From NCBI GenBank assembly GCA_016213845.1, contig JACQZN010000016.1, positions 35,204-99,203 of the forward strand: 64,000 nucleotides of DNA, given 5' to 3'. Both the position numbers and the translations under genes were made by a program. Of the stretch, positions 17,117 through 25,460 are shown piece after piece. The stretch is from Candidatus Wallbacteria bacterium. GTDB lineage: Bacteria > Muiribacteriota > UBA6191 > JACPRK01. The notes beneath the pieces were generated by a model. That model saw nothing but the letters and a program-made list of their open reading frames with translations. It was not told the DNA's origin and ran no database searches. Position 1 is the stretch's first letter, and every line of letters begins with the position of its first letter.

Positions 17117-19267
17117 CTATTTCCCCCCTCGCAGCTGCGTGACGTCGAACGGAAGCTTGCGCAGGCGCTTGCCGGTGGCGGCGAAGATGGCGTTGGCGAC
17201 GGCGGGGGCGATGGGCGGGGTGCCGGGCTCGCCGATGCCGCCCGGAGCGGCGGTGCTCGGGACGATGTGGACCTCGATGGCGGGCGTCTGGCTCATCCGC
17301 AGGATCTCGTACTCTTCCCAGTTCGACTGCTCGACCCGGCCGTCCTTGATCGTGATGGCGCCGAAGAGCGCGGCCGAAAGACCGAAGATGACCGCGCTCT
17401 GGAGCTGGGCCTCGATCGTGTCGGGGTTGGTGACCTGCCCGCAGTCGACCGCGCAGACGACTCGGTCCACCTTCAGCGTGCCGTCGGCGGCCACGGTCAC
17501 CTCGGCGACCTCGGCGACGTAGCTGCCGAAGCAGGTGTGGACGGCCAGTCCCCGGCCGCGGCCGGGCGGCAGCTTGGTGCCCCAGCCGGCCTTTTCGGCA
17601 GCCAGCTCGAGCGCCGCCAGATGGCGCGGGGACTTCTTGGCCAGCAGCTTGCGCCTGAGCTCGAGCGGGTCCTGCTTGGCGGCGTGGGCCAGCTCGTCCA
17701 CGAAGCTCTCCACCGCGAAGGCGTTCTGCGAGCTCCCGACGGAGCGCCAGAACCCGACCGGCACGTGCGTGTTCTCCATCACGTAGTCGACCCGCACGTC
17801 CTTCACCGCGTACGGCAGCTCCTTGGCTCCCTCGACGCTCACGGCGTCGAGCCCATCCTTCACGGTGAACGGCATGACGCGAGTCATGATCGAAGGCTGC
17901 ACCACGCGATGATGCCAGGCCACGACGTTCCCCTGGGCGTCGAGGCCGCCCCGGATGCGCCCCAGGTAGGCCGGGCGGTAGAAGTCGTGCTGCATGTCTT
18001 CTTCGCGCGTCCAGAAGACCTTCACGGGCTTGCCAGCCTTCTTCGAGAGCGTCACGGCCTGCACCAGGAAGTCGGTCTCGAACCGCCGGCCGAACCCGCC
18101 GCCCAGGAGCGTCGTGTGGATCTTCACCTTTTCGGGAGGGAGCCCAGCGGCCTGAGCGGCCGTCGCCTGGGCGATCTCCTGGGCCTGCGTGCCCGTCCAG
18201 ACCTCGCAGCTATCCGGCTTCACGTCGGCCACGCAGCTCATCGGCTCCATCGTGGCGTGCGCCAGGAACGGCAGCTCGTAGTCGGCCTCGAGCTTCGTCG
18301 CCGCCAGCTTCAGCATGGCCTCCGCGTCGCCCTCTGCGAGCGCGACCGCGGCCTTTTTCGCGAGTGCCTCGCGGAACTGGGTTGCGATGGTATCGCTCGA
18401 AACGCCGTCGGCGGCCGTCTTCGTGAACCGCACGTCCAGCCCCTCCACGCCGGTGACTGCGATGTGCCAGGTCGGAGCCAGCACGGCGACGCCTCCGGGG
18501 ATCGCCTCCACGGCCAGCGCCCCTTTCGGCACCGCCAGGGCCTTGAGGTTCTCGACCTCTCCGCCGAAGACCGGCGACATCCGCACGGCAGCGTGCAGCA
18601 TTCCGGGCAGCCGCACGTCGCAGGCGAAGACCGCCGTCCCGTCGGTCTTCATCGGGATATCCTTGCGCGGCACGGGCTTGCCGATCTGCTTCCATTCGGT
18701 GGGCGCCTTCAGCTTGGGTGTCTTGGGCGGCGGCAGCTTCGCGGCTTCGGCAGCCAGCTCGCCGTAACCCGCCGACTTGCCGCCCGGACCCAGCACCTGC
18801 CCGTTTTCGGCCCGGCACTCTCCCGCGGGCACTCCCCACTTCTTGGCCGCCGCGGCGATCAGCATTTCGCGCGCGGCCGCGCCGACCTGGCGCAAGCGCT
18901 CCCAGTTGCCGCTGACGCTGGAGCTGCCGCCCGTGATCATGGTGGGATCACCGGGATTCCGGTACTCCGGTCCCGGCGGCGACTGCTCCACGCGCACCTT
19001 CGACCAGTCGGCCTCCATCTCGTCGGCCACGATCATGGGCAACGCCGAGTAGATGCCCTGGCCCATCTCGGACTTGGCTAGCTGAATGGTCACGGCGCCG
19101 TCGCCCGAGATGCGGAGCCAGGCGTTCACGGTGGTCTCGGCTGCGACGGCGGGTCCGGCTTCGGCCGCGGCGGCGGCGCGGCCGTCGAAGCGCATATGGA
19201 ACCCCAGCAGAAGTGCACTGCCCGAGGCGGAAACTTCCAGGAATCGGCGTCGGCTCAGGGGACTCAT
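17117..19267 (-). CDS. iorB: Molybdopterin-binding subunit of a periplasmic xanthine-dehydrogenase-family oxidoreductase (isoquinoline 1-oxidoreductase beta type)
   Basis: 716 residues with a Tat signal: SRRRFLEVSASGSALLLGF at the N terminus, so the folded cofactor-loaded enzyme is exported. The rest matches the large subunit of IorAB-type aldehyde/N-heterocycle hydroxylases: repeated aldehyde-oxidase molybdopterin-binding domains with QLAKSEMGQGIYSALPMIVA, the GGGFGRRFETDFLVQAV loop, and near the C terminus GGIGEPGTPPIAPAVANAIF, whose Glu is the expected catalytic base beside molybdenum. It follows the [2Fe-2S] subunit by three bases, so the two form one operon and one enzyme. Family members hydroxylate aldehydes or N-heterocycles and pass electrons to a cytochrome; no cytochrome gene is adjacent and the substrate cannot be deduced. 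Confidence 0.9.
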   Translation of the reverse strand: MSPLSRRRFLEVSASGSALLLGFHMRFDGRAAAAAEAGPAVAAETTVNAWLRISGDGAVTIQLAKSEMGQGIYSALPMIVADEMEADWSKVRVEQSPPGPEYRNPGDPTMITGGSSSVSGNWERLRQVGAAAREMLIAAAAKKWGVPAGECRAENGQVLGPGGKSAGYGELAAEAAKLPPPKTPKLKAPTEWKQIGKPVPRKDIPMKTDGTAVFACDVRLPGMLHAAVRMSPVFGGEVENLKALAVPKGALAVEAIPGGVAVLAPTWHIAVTGVEGLDVRFTKTAADGVSSDTIATQFREALAKKAAVALAEGDAEAMLKLAATKLEADYELPFLAHATMEPMSCVADVKPDSCEVWTGTQAQEIAQATAAQAAGLPPEKVKIHTTLLGGGFGRRFETDFLVQAVTLSKKAGKPVKVFWTREEDMQHDFYRPAYLGRIRGGLDAQGNVVAWHHRVVQPSIMTRVMPFTVKDGLDAVSVEGAKELPYAVKDVRVDYVMENTHVPVGFWRSVGSSQNAFAVESFVDELAHAAKQDPLELRRKLLAKKSPRHLAALELAAEKAGWGTKLPPGRGRGLAVHTCFGSYVAEVAEVTVAADGTLKVDRVVCAVDCGQVTNPDTIEAQLQSAVIFGLSAALFGAITIKDGRVEQSNWEEYEILRMSQTPAIEVHIVPSTAAPGGIGEPGTPPIAPAVANAIFAATGKRLRKLPFDVTQLRGGK

Positions 19268-19270
19268 CGG

Positions 19271-19747
19271 TTACTTGCCTCCCTTCTGGCGCAGCTCGGC
19301 AGCCGCCTGGTGGATGGCCTTGCGGATGCGCAGGTAGGTCCCGCAGCGGCAGAGCACTCCGGACATGGCGTCGTCGATGTCTGGGTCCGTTGGTTCGGGC
19401 TTGGCCGCCACAAGAGCGGCAGCCGACATCAGCTGTCCCGACTGGCAGTAGCCGCACTGCGGCACTTGCAGGTCGATCCAGGCCTTCTGGAGCGGGTGGC
19501 TACGATCCGCCGACAGCCCCTCGACGGTGGTGATCTTCTTTCCCACGAATGTCGAGACCGCCAGGCTGCAGGAGCGCGCCGCGGCGCCGTCCATCAGCAC
19601 CGTGCAGGCCCCGCACTGTCCCATGCCGCACCCGAACTTCGTCCCCATCAGCCCGAGTGTGTCGCGCAGCACATGCACGAGCGGCGTTTCGGGGTCGACG
19701 TCGGGGCTGTACTCCATTCCATTGATTGTCAGCTTGATCGCGGCCAT
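19271..19747 (-). CDS. iorA: [2Fe-2S] subunit of the isoquinoline 1-oxidoreductase-type enzyme
   Basis: 158 residues. The N-terminal plant-type ferredoxin domain has [17 protein letters not shown] (about residues 39–55), giving three cluster ligands, with the fourth in RSCSLAVS (about 60). The C-terminal helical domain binds a second [2Fe-2S] through CGYCQSGQ (about 97–104) and [12 protein letters not shown] (about 130–140). This two-cluster layout and length are standard for the small subunit of this family. It lacks a Tat signal and would be exported bound to its large partner, whose gene starts three bases downstream. A GGGAGG ribosome-binding site lies upstream of the ATG. Electrons from the molybdenum site pass through these clusters. 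Confidence 0.92.
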   Translation of the reverse strand: MAAIKLTINGMEYSPDVDPETPLVHVLRDTLGLMGTKFGCGMGQCGACTVLMDGAAARSCSLAVSTFVGKKITTVEGLSADRSHPLQKAWIDLQVPQCGYCQSGQLMSAAALVAAKPEPTDPDIDDAMSGVLCRCGTYLRIRKAIHQAAAELRQKGGK

Positions 19748-19770
19748 CGTTCATCGCCTCCCGGTCGGCC

Positions 19771-19776
19771 AGTATA
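19771..19776 (-). promoter_or_regulatory. Probable −10 element of the iorAB-type operon
   Basis: Reading on the minus strand, TATACT lies 23 bases before the iorA-like ATG, with GGGAGG between them. A −35 box is not clear. It matches the TATACT/TATCCT −10 boxes seen before several other genes in this window. Confidence 0.4.
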
Positions 19777-19817
19777 CGCGAACACCGGGGACAGTAACTG
19801 GAGCGGCAGCGCGCTGA

Positions 19818-19875
19818 AATTGGGTCAACTCGACTTGCCCCATTTTCAAATGGGGCAAGTCGAGTTGACCCAATT
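19818..19875. repeat. REP-like perfect palindrome (28-bp arms, 2-nt loop)
   Basis: Positions 19818–19845 are exactly complementary to 19848–19875, leaving a TC loop. The left arm starts AATTGGGTCAACTCGAC. It lies in the spacer between the divergent iorA-like and kelch genes, so it is not a conventional terminator. Near-perfect, isolated, gene-flanking palindromes of this size resemble REP sequences mobilised by RAYT (Y1-type) transposases; no such transposase gene is in the window. Confidence 0.75.
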
Positions 19876-19982
19876 CTTGGGATTGCGCCCGTTGCTTTGG
19901 ACGGGTACCGAGGTTACATTCGCATCTGGCTCCGGCCGCGAGGGCGCGTGCCGGGGATGGGCAAGACGACTTTCGCCATCGC

Positions 19983-22900
19983 ATGACGGTAGGTCTCCGT
20001 ACGCGCGCGCTGCTCGGCCTGGTCCTGGCATGGGCGGCATGCGGCTTGCCAGTTCGCGCCGGCGAGGGGATGTTCTCCGTCGCGGGCAGCGTGCCTGCGA
20101 CGCGCGGCTGGATCCAGCGCGACGCGGCGGCGCCCCCGGCCCGCGAGCTCTCTGCATCGGCCTACGACTCCGCGCGCGCCCAGACCCTGCTCTTCGGCGG
20201 TCGCGACCTCACCCTGACCTTCGACGATACCTGGCTCTGGAACGGGTTCGCCTGGAAGTCGCAGTCTCCTCCCACCAAGCCGTCCCCCCGACATGGACAC
20301 GACCTGGTCGAGGATAGCGGCGGCGGCCTGGCGCTGCTCTTTGGCGGCGATGACGGCACGGGGACCCGCCTGGGGGACACCTGGCTCTGGAACGGTACGA
20401 CCTGGGCCCAGCAGACGCCGCTCTCCTCGCCATCGGCCCGCAAGAGTTCTCGCCTGGTCTACGATTCCCGCAGGCAGCGCGTCGTACTCTTCGGCGGCGA
20501 CACCGATTCGGGGCGCGCGGCCGACACCTGGGAATGGAACGGCACCGACTGGGCGCAACAGTCGACCGCCACGTCCCCGCCCCCGCTCGAGCTGCACGCG
20601 CTTGCCTACGACGCCAGCCGGGGCGTGACCGTGCTCTTCGGAGGCAAGGACACCGATTCCTCCGAGATCTCGCAGACCTGGGAGTACGACGGCGCCAACT
20701 GGAATTTGCGGACCCCGGCGACCGCGCCCCCGGCCCGCAAGGGCGCCCGCATGGTCTTCGACTCGCTTCGAGGCGTGACGGTCCTGTACGGCGGGTTCGA
20801 GACCGGCCCGGGACGACTCTCCGACACCTGGGAGTGGGACGGCTCGAACTGGAAGGAGCGTTTTGCTCCAGCCAGTCCGGATGCTCTCATGGACCACGCG
20901 CTGACCTACGATCGCATCCGTGGCCGGCTGGTCCTCCACGGCGGGACCGACGCCAGCGGAGCATCGCGCGGCCACACGTGGGAGTATGACGGTCTGGGCT
21001 GGACGAAGGTCGGCGAACTATTCACGAATCCTCCAGTCCGGGGCCGCCACGACCTGGCCTACGACTCCGTCCGCCGGCGGACCGTGCTCTTCGGCGGCAA
21101 GACGGGCACCACGTTCCGGGACGACACCTGGGAGTGGGACGGCGTCTCGTGGACGCAGCTCAGCCCGTCCACCCGACCGGGCCAGCGCGACTCCCACCGG
21201 ATGACCTACTTCCGCCGCTCGGGCGAGACGCTCTACTTCGGCGGCGTCGACGTCGGCGATATGACCACGAGCGAAACATGGGTCTGGACCGGTTCGGACT
21301 GGGTCCAGAAGTCTCCAGCGACTTCGCCGGGCCCCCGTCGCGACCACAGTCTGACGTTCGATCCCTCGAGAGGCACCGCGCTCTTCTTCGGCGGCCACGA
21401 CGGCAGCGGCTATCGGCAGGACACCTGGGAGTGGAACGGGCTCAACTGGGTCCAGCGGACTCCGTCGACCCAGCCGTCCCAGCGCCAGGGGCACGGCGTG
21501 GCCTACGACAGCTCCCGGCGCAAGGCTGTCCTCTTCGGCGGCTTCGACGACACCATCCTGGGGCAGACCTGGGAGTGGGACGGCACGGACTGGGCGCAGC
21601 TTTCGCCGGCCAATGCTCCGCCGGACCAGCTCGACCACCAGATGGTGTTCGACTCTTTCCGTAAGAAGACGTTCCTCTTCCCGGGCGATGGCGGCGTGGA
21701 GCGCTACTGGGAGTGGGACGGAACGAACTGGTCGGAGCTGACTTTTGCCGGCGGCCGGCCCACGGACCGCTACGCCGCCGGCCTGGTCTACGACGAACGC
21801 CGCCAGCGAGTGGTCCTCTTCGCCGGTCTTTCCGAGATCGACACGAACGACACCTGGGAGCTGCCCTCGGACTCGCCGCCCTCCGTGACGGCCACCTTCT
21901 CGCCTGCCTCGCCGCTCGGCTCCGAGGCCGTGACGCTGAAGGCCCACGCGACCGACACCGACGGCGACACGCTCGCCTTCCGGTGGACCCAGACCAGCGG
22001 CCCCGCGGTGACCCTCTCGAACCGCTTCTCGGCCATCGCCACGTTTGCGACGACCGTGCCGGGCGAGTACGGGTTTCTGCTCGGTGTCTGGGACGGTCAC
22101 GAGGGCTGGGCCTATGCCAGCGCCAAGGTGACCGTGCTCTCTGCGGACAACGCCTTCGAGGACGCGCCGTCGGTGCCGGGCGAGCGCACCTGGGTGCGGC
22201 GCGATGCTCCGGTCCCGTTCGCGCGCGAGAACCCGTCGGCGGCCTTCGACCTGCGCCGCGGCCGCACCATCCTCTACGGCGGCGCCAACTCCTCGGCCGT
22301 CTCCACGGACGAGACCTGGAGCTGGGACGGGTTCGCCTGGAAGCCCCAGTCCCTGCCGTCCTCGCCGCCGGCCCGCAACCAGGCCGCGACCGCCTATGAT
22401 GCAGCGCGTCACAAGACCGTGATCTTCGGCGGCCACGACGGGTCGCGCAGCCTGACCGAGACCTGGGAGCTCGACGCGGCCGGGTGGGTGCAGAAGATCC
22501 CGGCGACCTCTCCACCGGCCAGACGGCTGGCCGGCATGGCGTTCGACGCGTCGCGATCGAAGCTCGTGATGTTCGGCGGCCACGATGGCTCCAACTACCT
22601 GGGCGACACCTGGGAGTGGGATGGGACCTCGTGGCTGCAGCGGTTCCCCGGGAGTGCTCCGGATGCCCGCTACGAGCACGGGATGGCATACGACCCGGTA
22701 CGTCGCACGGTGTTGCTCTTCGGCGGAGCCAACGCTAGCGGGCCGTTCGCCGACACCTGGGAGTGGAACGGGACCACCTGGAGCCCGATCGCGGTCGACG
22801 GCTCGCCTGCCGCTCGCTCGGCCTTCGGGCTGGCGACCGACCTGCGCCGCAGGCGGCTGGTGCTCTTCGGCGGGTACAACGGCTTCGGCGACACCTGGGA

Positions 22901-25460
22901 GTGGGACGGCGTGGTCTGGAGCAACAAGACGCCGGCCTCGGGACCGCCGGCCCGCACGCGTCATCCGCTCGTCTACGACGCCGTCCGGGGCAAGACCGTG
23001 CTCTTCAGCGGGAACCAGTTCGGATTCTTCGACGACGACACCTGGGAGTGGGACGGGACGGCCTGGACGAAGGTCTCCGACGGCGTGGCGGCGCCGCCGG
23101 CCCGCCGCCAGTACGCGATGGCCTACGACTCGACGCGCAAACGCGTGACGATGACCGGCGGCGACGCCGGCAGCTCTCCGCTCTCGGGCACCTTCGCCTG
23201 GGACAGCGTCGGCTGGACGAACCTGTCGACCGACCCGGTGCCCTTGCGCTCGCGCGTCAACGGCGCCTTCGATCCCGCCCGGCAGCGGATCGTCACCTTT
23301 GGCGGCGACGCGGGCGGCTCGGCATTGGGCGACACCGAGGAGTTCGACGGCACGTCCTGGATCGACAGCACGCCTGGCTCCAGTCCGACCACGCGCTGGG
23401 ACGCGCCCCTGGTGCACGACTCGGCGCGCGGCCGCGTGCTGCTCTTCTCGGGCGATCCGAACGGGCCCGCGGCCAACGACACCTGGAGCTGGAGCGGCGG
23501 AGCCTGGAGTCAGCTCACCCCTCTCACGAGCCCGCCGGAGCGCCGGCTGCACCAGCTCTCTTACGATTCCGCACGCGACCGCGTCGTGCTGTTCGGCGGT
23601 ATCGACCGGAGCAACGTCGAGACCACGGACACCTGGGAATTCGACGGCGCCAACTGGCTGGCCCAGACTCCGACCACCCGCCCGACGGCCAACCGGCAGT
23701 ACGGGATGGCCTACGACCCCGTGCGGCAGCGGACGGTGCTCTTCGGCGGCAACGATGGCACTGGCAGCGGCCTTCAGAACGAGACCTGGGAGTGGGACGG
23801 AAGCGCCTGGGTGAAGCTGGATCTCTCAGCGTTGCCCTCGGCCCGCAGCGGCCACCGGATGGTGTACGACTCCGGGCGCAAGCGGATGGTGCTGTTCGGC
23901 GGTGAAGGAGCCGATTCCTCCTTCCTGTCGGATACCTGGGAGCTGCCCTCGAACACGCCGCCGTTGCTGGCGTCGGCCGTGTTCACTCCGGCCGCCGCTC
24001 CGCAGACGGGCGAGCTGGTGACCCTTTCGGCGACGGCGACGGACGCCGACGGAGACGTCCTGACCTACCGGTGGGTCCAGACGTTCGGCCCCGCAGGCGC
24101 GCTTTCGTCCGCCCAAAACTCCTCGGCGACGTTTTCGAGTCCTTTGCCGGGGAAGTACGGCTTCCAGGTGACGGTCGCCGACGGGCAGGGCGGGTTCGAT
24201 TTCGCCACGAGGATCATCGAGATCCGGCAGAAGGAGGAGCCGTTCGAGCAGACGGGGAACGCCGGGCCGGCAGGCCGGACCTGGGTCCGGCGCGACACCG
24301 CGTTGCCGGTCGCGCGGGTCGATCACGCCGTCGCCCAGGACCTGGCGCGCGGCCGCCTCGTGCTCTTCGGCGGGGCTTCCGACGGCGGGGCCTCCACGCG
24401 GTACGGGGACACCTGGACCTGGGACGGGACGAGCTGGAGCGAGATCGTGACGGCGACGGCCCCGTCCCCGCGGCGCTTCCACTCGATGGCCTATGACGCC
24501 GCGCGTCAAAAGGTCGTCCTGTTCGGCGGTGACGACGCCACCGGGTTCAAGGGCGATACCTGGGAGTGGAACGGCTCGGGCTGGACCGAGCGCTCCGTTG
24601 CGACCTCGCCGTCCGCGCGCCAGTCGCCTGCGATGGCGTTCGACCGTGCGCGCAGCAAGATCGTGCTCTTCCGCCGACCCGGAGGCTGGTCCTCTTCGGC
24701 GGCTCCGGGGCCCTGGATCTCTTGCGCGACACCTGGACGTTCGACGGGACAGCCTGGCTCCAGAGCTTCCCCGAATCCGTGCCCACCTCTCGCGCCTTCT
24801 TCGCGATGGCGGAGGATGCCAGACGCGGCAAGGTCGTGCTCTTTGGCGGATCCGCCAGCGGATCGGTCTACTCGACGGAGACCTGGGAGTGGGACGGCGG
24901 CCTGTGGATGGACGTCTCGCCCGCGACGGGTCCCCCTGGCCGCGAACGCCACGGACTGGCCTTCGACCCCGTGCGCAACCGCACCACGCTCTTTGGCGGC
25001 TTCCCCGGCGGCGCCGATCTCCTGCAGGACACCTGGGAGTTCGACGGCTCGAGCTGGAAGGCCGCGAGCGCGCCGTTCGTCAGCCCGCCAGGCCGCGTCG
25101 GTACCGAGATGGCCTACGATCCGGTGCGCAAGCAGTCTGTCCTCTTCGGAGGCTTCACCACCGCCAACTCCGACGACACCTGGCTCTGGGACGGTACCGG
25201 CTGGGCGAACCCCAGCCCCGCCGGCAAGCCCGGCATCCGGACGAACCACCGCATGGTTTTCCGCCAAGATCTCGCCAAGCTTCTCCTGTTCGGCGGCGAC
25301 CTTGGCGGGACCCGCTACCAGGACACCTGGAGCTGGGATGGAACCACCTGGGCCGATCTCCGCCCCGCGACGGACCCTCCGGCCCGCGCTTTCCACGTTC
25401 TCTCGCACGACCCGGCCACGTCACGTTCCATTCTCTTCGGCGGATCGACGACCTCCGTAG
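19983..25460 (+). CDS. Giant secreted kelch/PKD protein, 5' part (frame lost near 24,670)
   Basis: The ATG at 19983 starts a signal peptide (LGLVLAWAACGLPVRAGE; cleavage probably after VRA), so the protein is exported. Tandem kelch-type units of about 53 residues follow, each with VLFGG and a DTWEWDG--W signature. Block 1 (to about 21,860) and block 2 (about 22,180–23,945) each contain 12 such motifs and each ends in DTWELPS, followed by a PKD-like domain (for example RWTQTSGPAVTLS with a PGEYGFLLGV strand). Block 3 begins near 24,280. At about 24,670 the kelch pattern jumps to another frame, so codons from there to 25460 are out-of-frame readthrough. Twelve kelch motifs would suit two six-bladed propellers. 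Likely a surface or periplasmic binding/adhesion protein; no enzymatic residues are evident. Confidence 0.8.
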   Translation: MTVGLRTRALLGLVLAWAACGLPVRAGEGMFSVAGSVPATRGWIQRDAAAPPARELSASAYDSARAQTLLFGGRDLTLTFDDTWLWNGFAWKSQSPPTKPSPRHGHDLVEDSGGGLALLFGGDDGTGTRLGDTWLWNGTTWAQQTPLSSPSARKSSRLVYDSRRQRVVLFGGDTDSGRAADTWEWNGTDWAQQSTATSPPPLELHALAYDASRGVTVLFGGKDTDSSEISQTWEYDGANWNLRTPATAPPARKGARMVFDSLRGVTVLYGGFETGPGRLSDTWEWDGSNWKERFAPASPDALMDHALTYDRIRGRLVLHGGTDASGASRGHTWEYDGLGWTKVGELFTNPPVRGRHDLAYDSVRRRTVLFGGKTGTTFRDDTWEWDGVSWTQLSPSTRPGQRDSHRMTYFRRSGETLYFGGVDVGDMTTSETWVWTGSDWVQKSPATSPGPRRDHSLTFDPSRGTALFFGGHDGSGYRQDTWEWNGLNWVQRTPSTQPSQRQGHGVAYDSSRRKAVLFGGFDDTILGQTWEWDGTDWAQLSPANAPPDQLDHQMVFDSFRKKTFLFPGDGGVERYWEWDGTNWSELTFAGGRPTDRYAAGLVYDERRQRVVLFAGLSEIDTNDTWELPSDSPPSVTATFSPASPLGSEAVTLKAHATDTDGDTLAFRWTQTSGPAVTLSNRFSAIATFATTVPGEYGFLLGVWDGHEGWAYASAKVTVLSADNAFEDAPSVPGERTWVRRDAPVPFARENPSAAFDLRRGRTILYGGANSSAVSTDETWSWDGFAWKPQSLPSSPPARNQAATAYDAARHKTVIFGGHDGSRSLTETWELDAAGWVQKIPATSPPARRLAGMAFDASRSKLVMFGGHDGSNYLGDTWEWDGTSWLQRFPGSAPDARYEHGMAYDPVRRTVLLFGGANASGPFADTWEWNGTTWSPIAVDGSPAARSAFGLATDLRRRRLVLFGGYNGFGDTWEWDGVVWSNKTPASGPPARTRHPLVYDAVRGKTVLFSGNQFGFFDDDTWEWDGTAWTKVSDGVAAPPARRQYAMAYDSTRKRVTMTGGDAGSSPLSGTFAWDSVGWTNLSTDPVPLRSRVNGAFDPARQRIVTFGGDAGGSALGDTEEFDGTSWIDSTPGSSPTTRWDAPLVHDSARGRVLLFSGDPNGPAANDTWSWSGGAWSQLTPLTSPPERRLHQLSYDSARDRVVLFGGIDRSNVETTDTWEFDGANWLAQTPTTRPTANRQYGMAYDPVRQRTVLFGGNDGTGSGLQNETWEWDGSAWVKLDLSALPSARSGHRMVYDSGRKRMVLFGGEGADSSFLSDTWELPSNTPPLLASAVFTPAAAPQTGELVTLSATATDADGDVLTYRWVQTFGPAGALSSAQNSSATFSSPLPGKYGFQVTVADGQGGFDFATRIIEIRQKEEPFEQTGNAGPAGRTWVRRDTALPVARVDHAVAQDLARGRLVLFGGASDGGASTRYGDTWTWDGTSWSEIVTATAPSPRRFHSMAYDAARQKVVLFGGDDATGFKGDTWEWNGSGWTERSVATSPSARQSPAMAFDRARSKIVLFRRPGGWSSSAAPGPWISCATPGRSTGQPGSRASPNPCPPLAPSSRWRRMPDAARSCSLADPPADRSTRRRPGSGTAACGWTSRPRRVPLAANATDWPSTPCATAPRSLAASPAAPISCRTPGSSTARAGRPRARRSSARQAASVPRWPTIRCASSLSSSEASPPPTPTTPGSGTVPAGRTPAPPASPASGRTTAWFSAKISPSFSCSAATLAGPATRTPGAGMEPPGPISAPRRTLRPALSTFSRTTRPRHVPFSSADRRPP

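Noticed and set aside
16848..17120. Possible YifB/ComM (Mg-chelatase-like) fragment with CPCGF
   Set aside because: Only a dozen residues resemble the Cys-rich tail and the expected following motif is absent.
21018..23552. Long minus-strand open frame (844 codons) opposite the kelch repeats
   Set aside because: It is the antisense shadow of tandem repeats in GC-rich DNA; its Arg/Pro/Ala-rich product has no domain, and the sense strand has clear kelch motifs.
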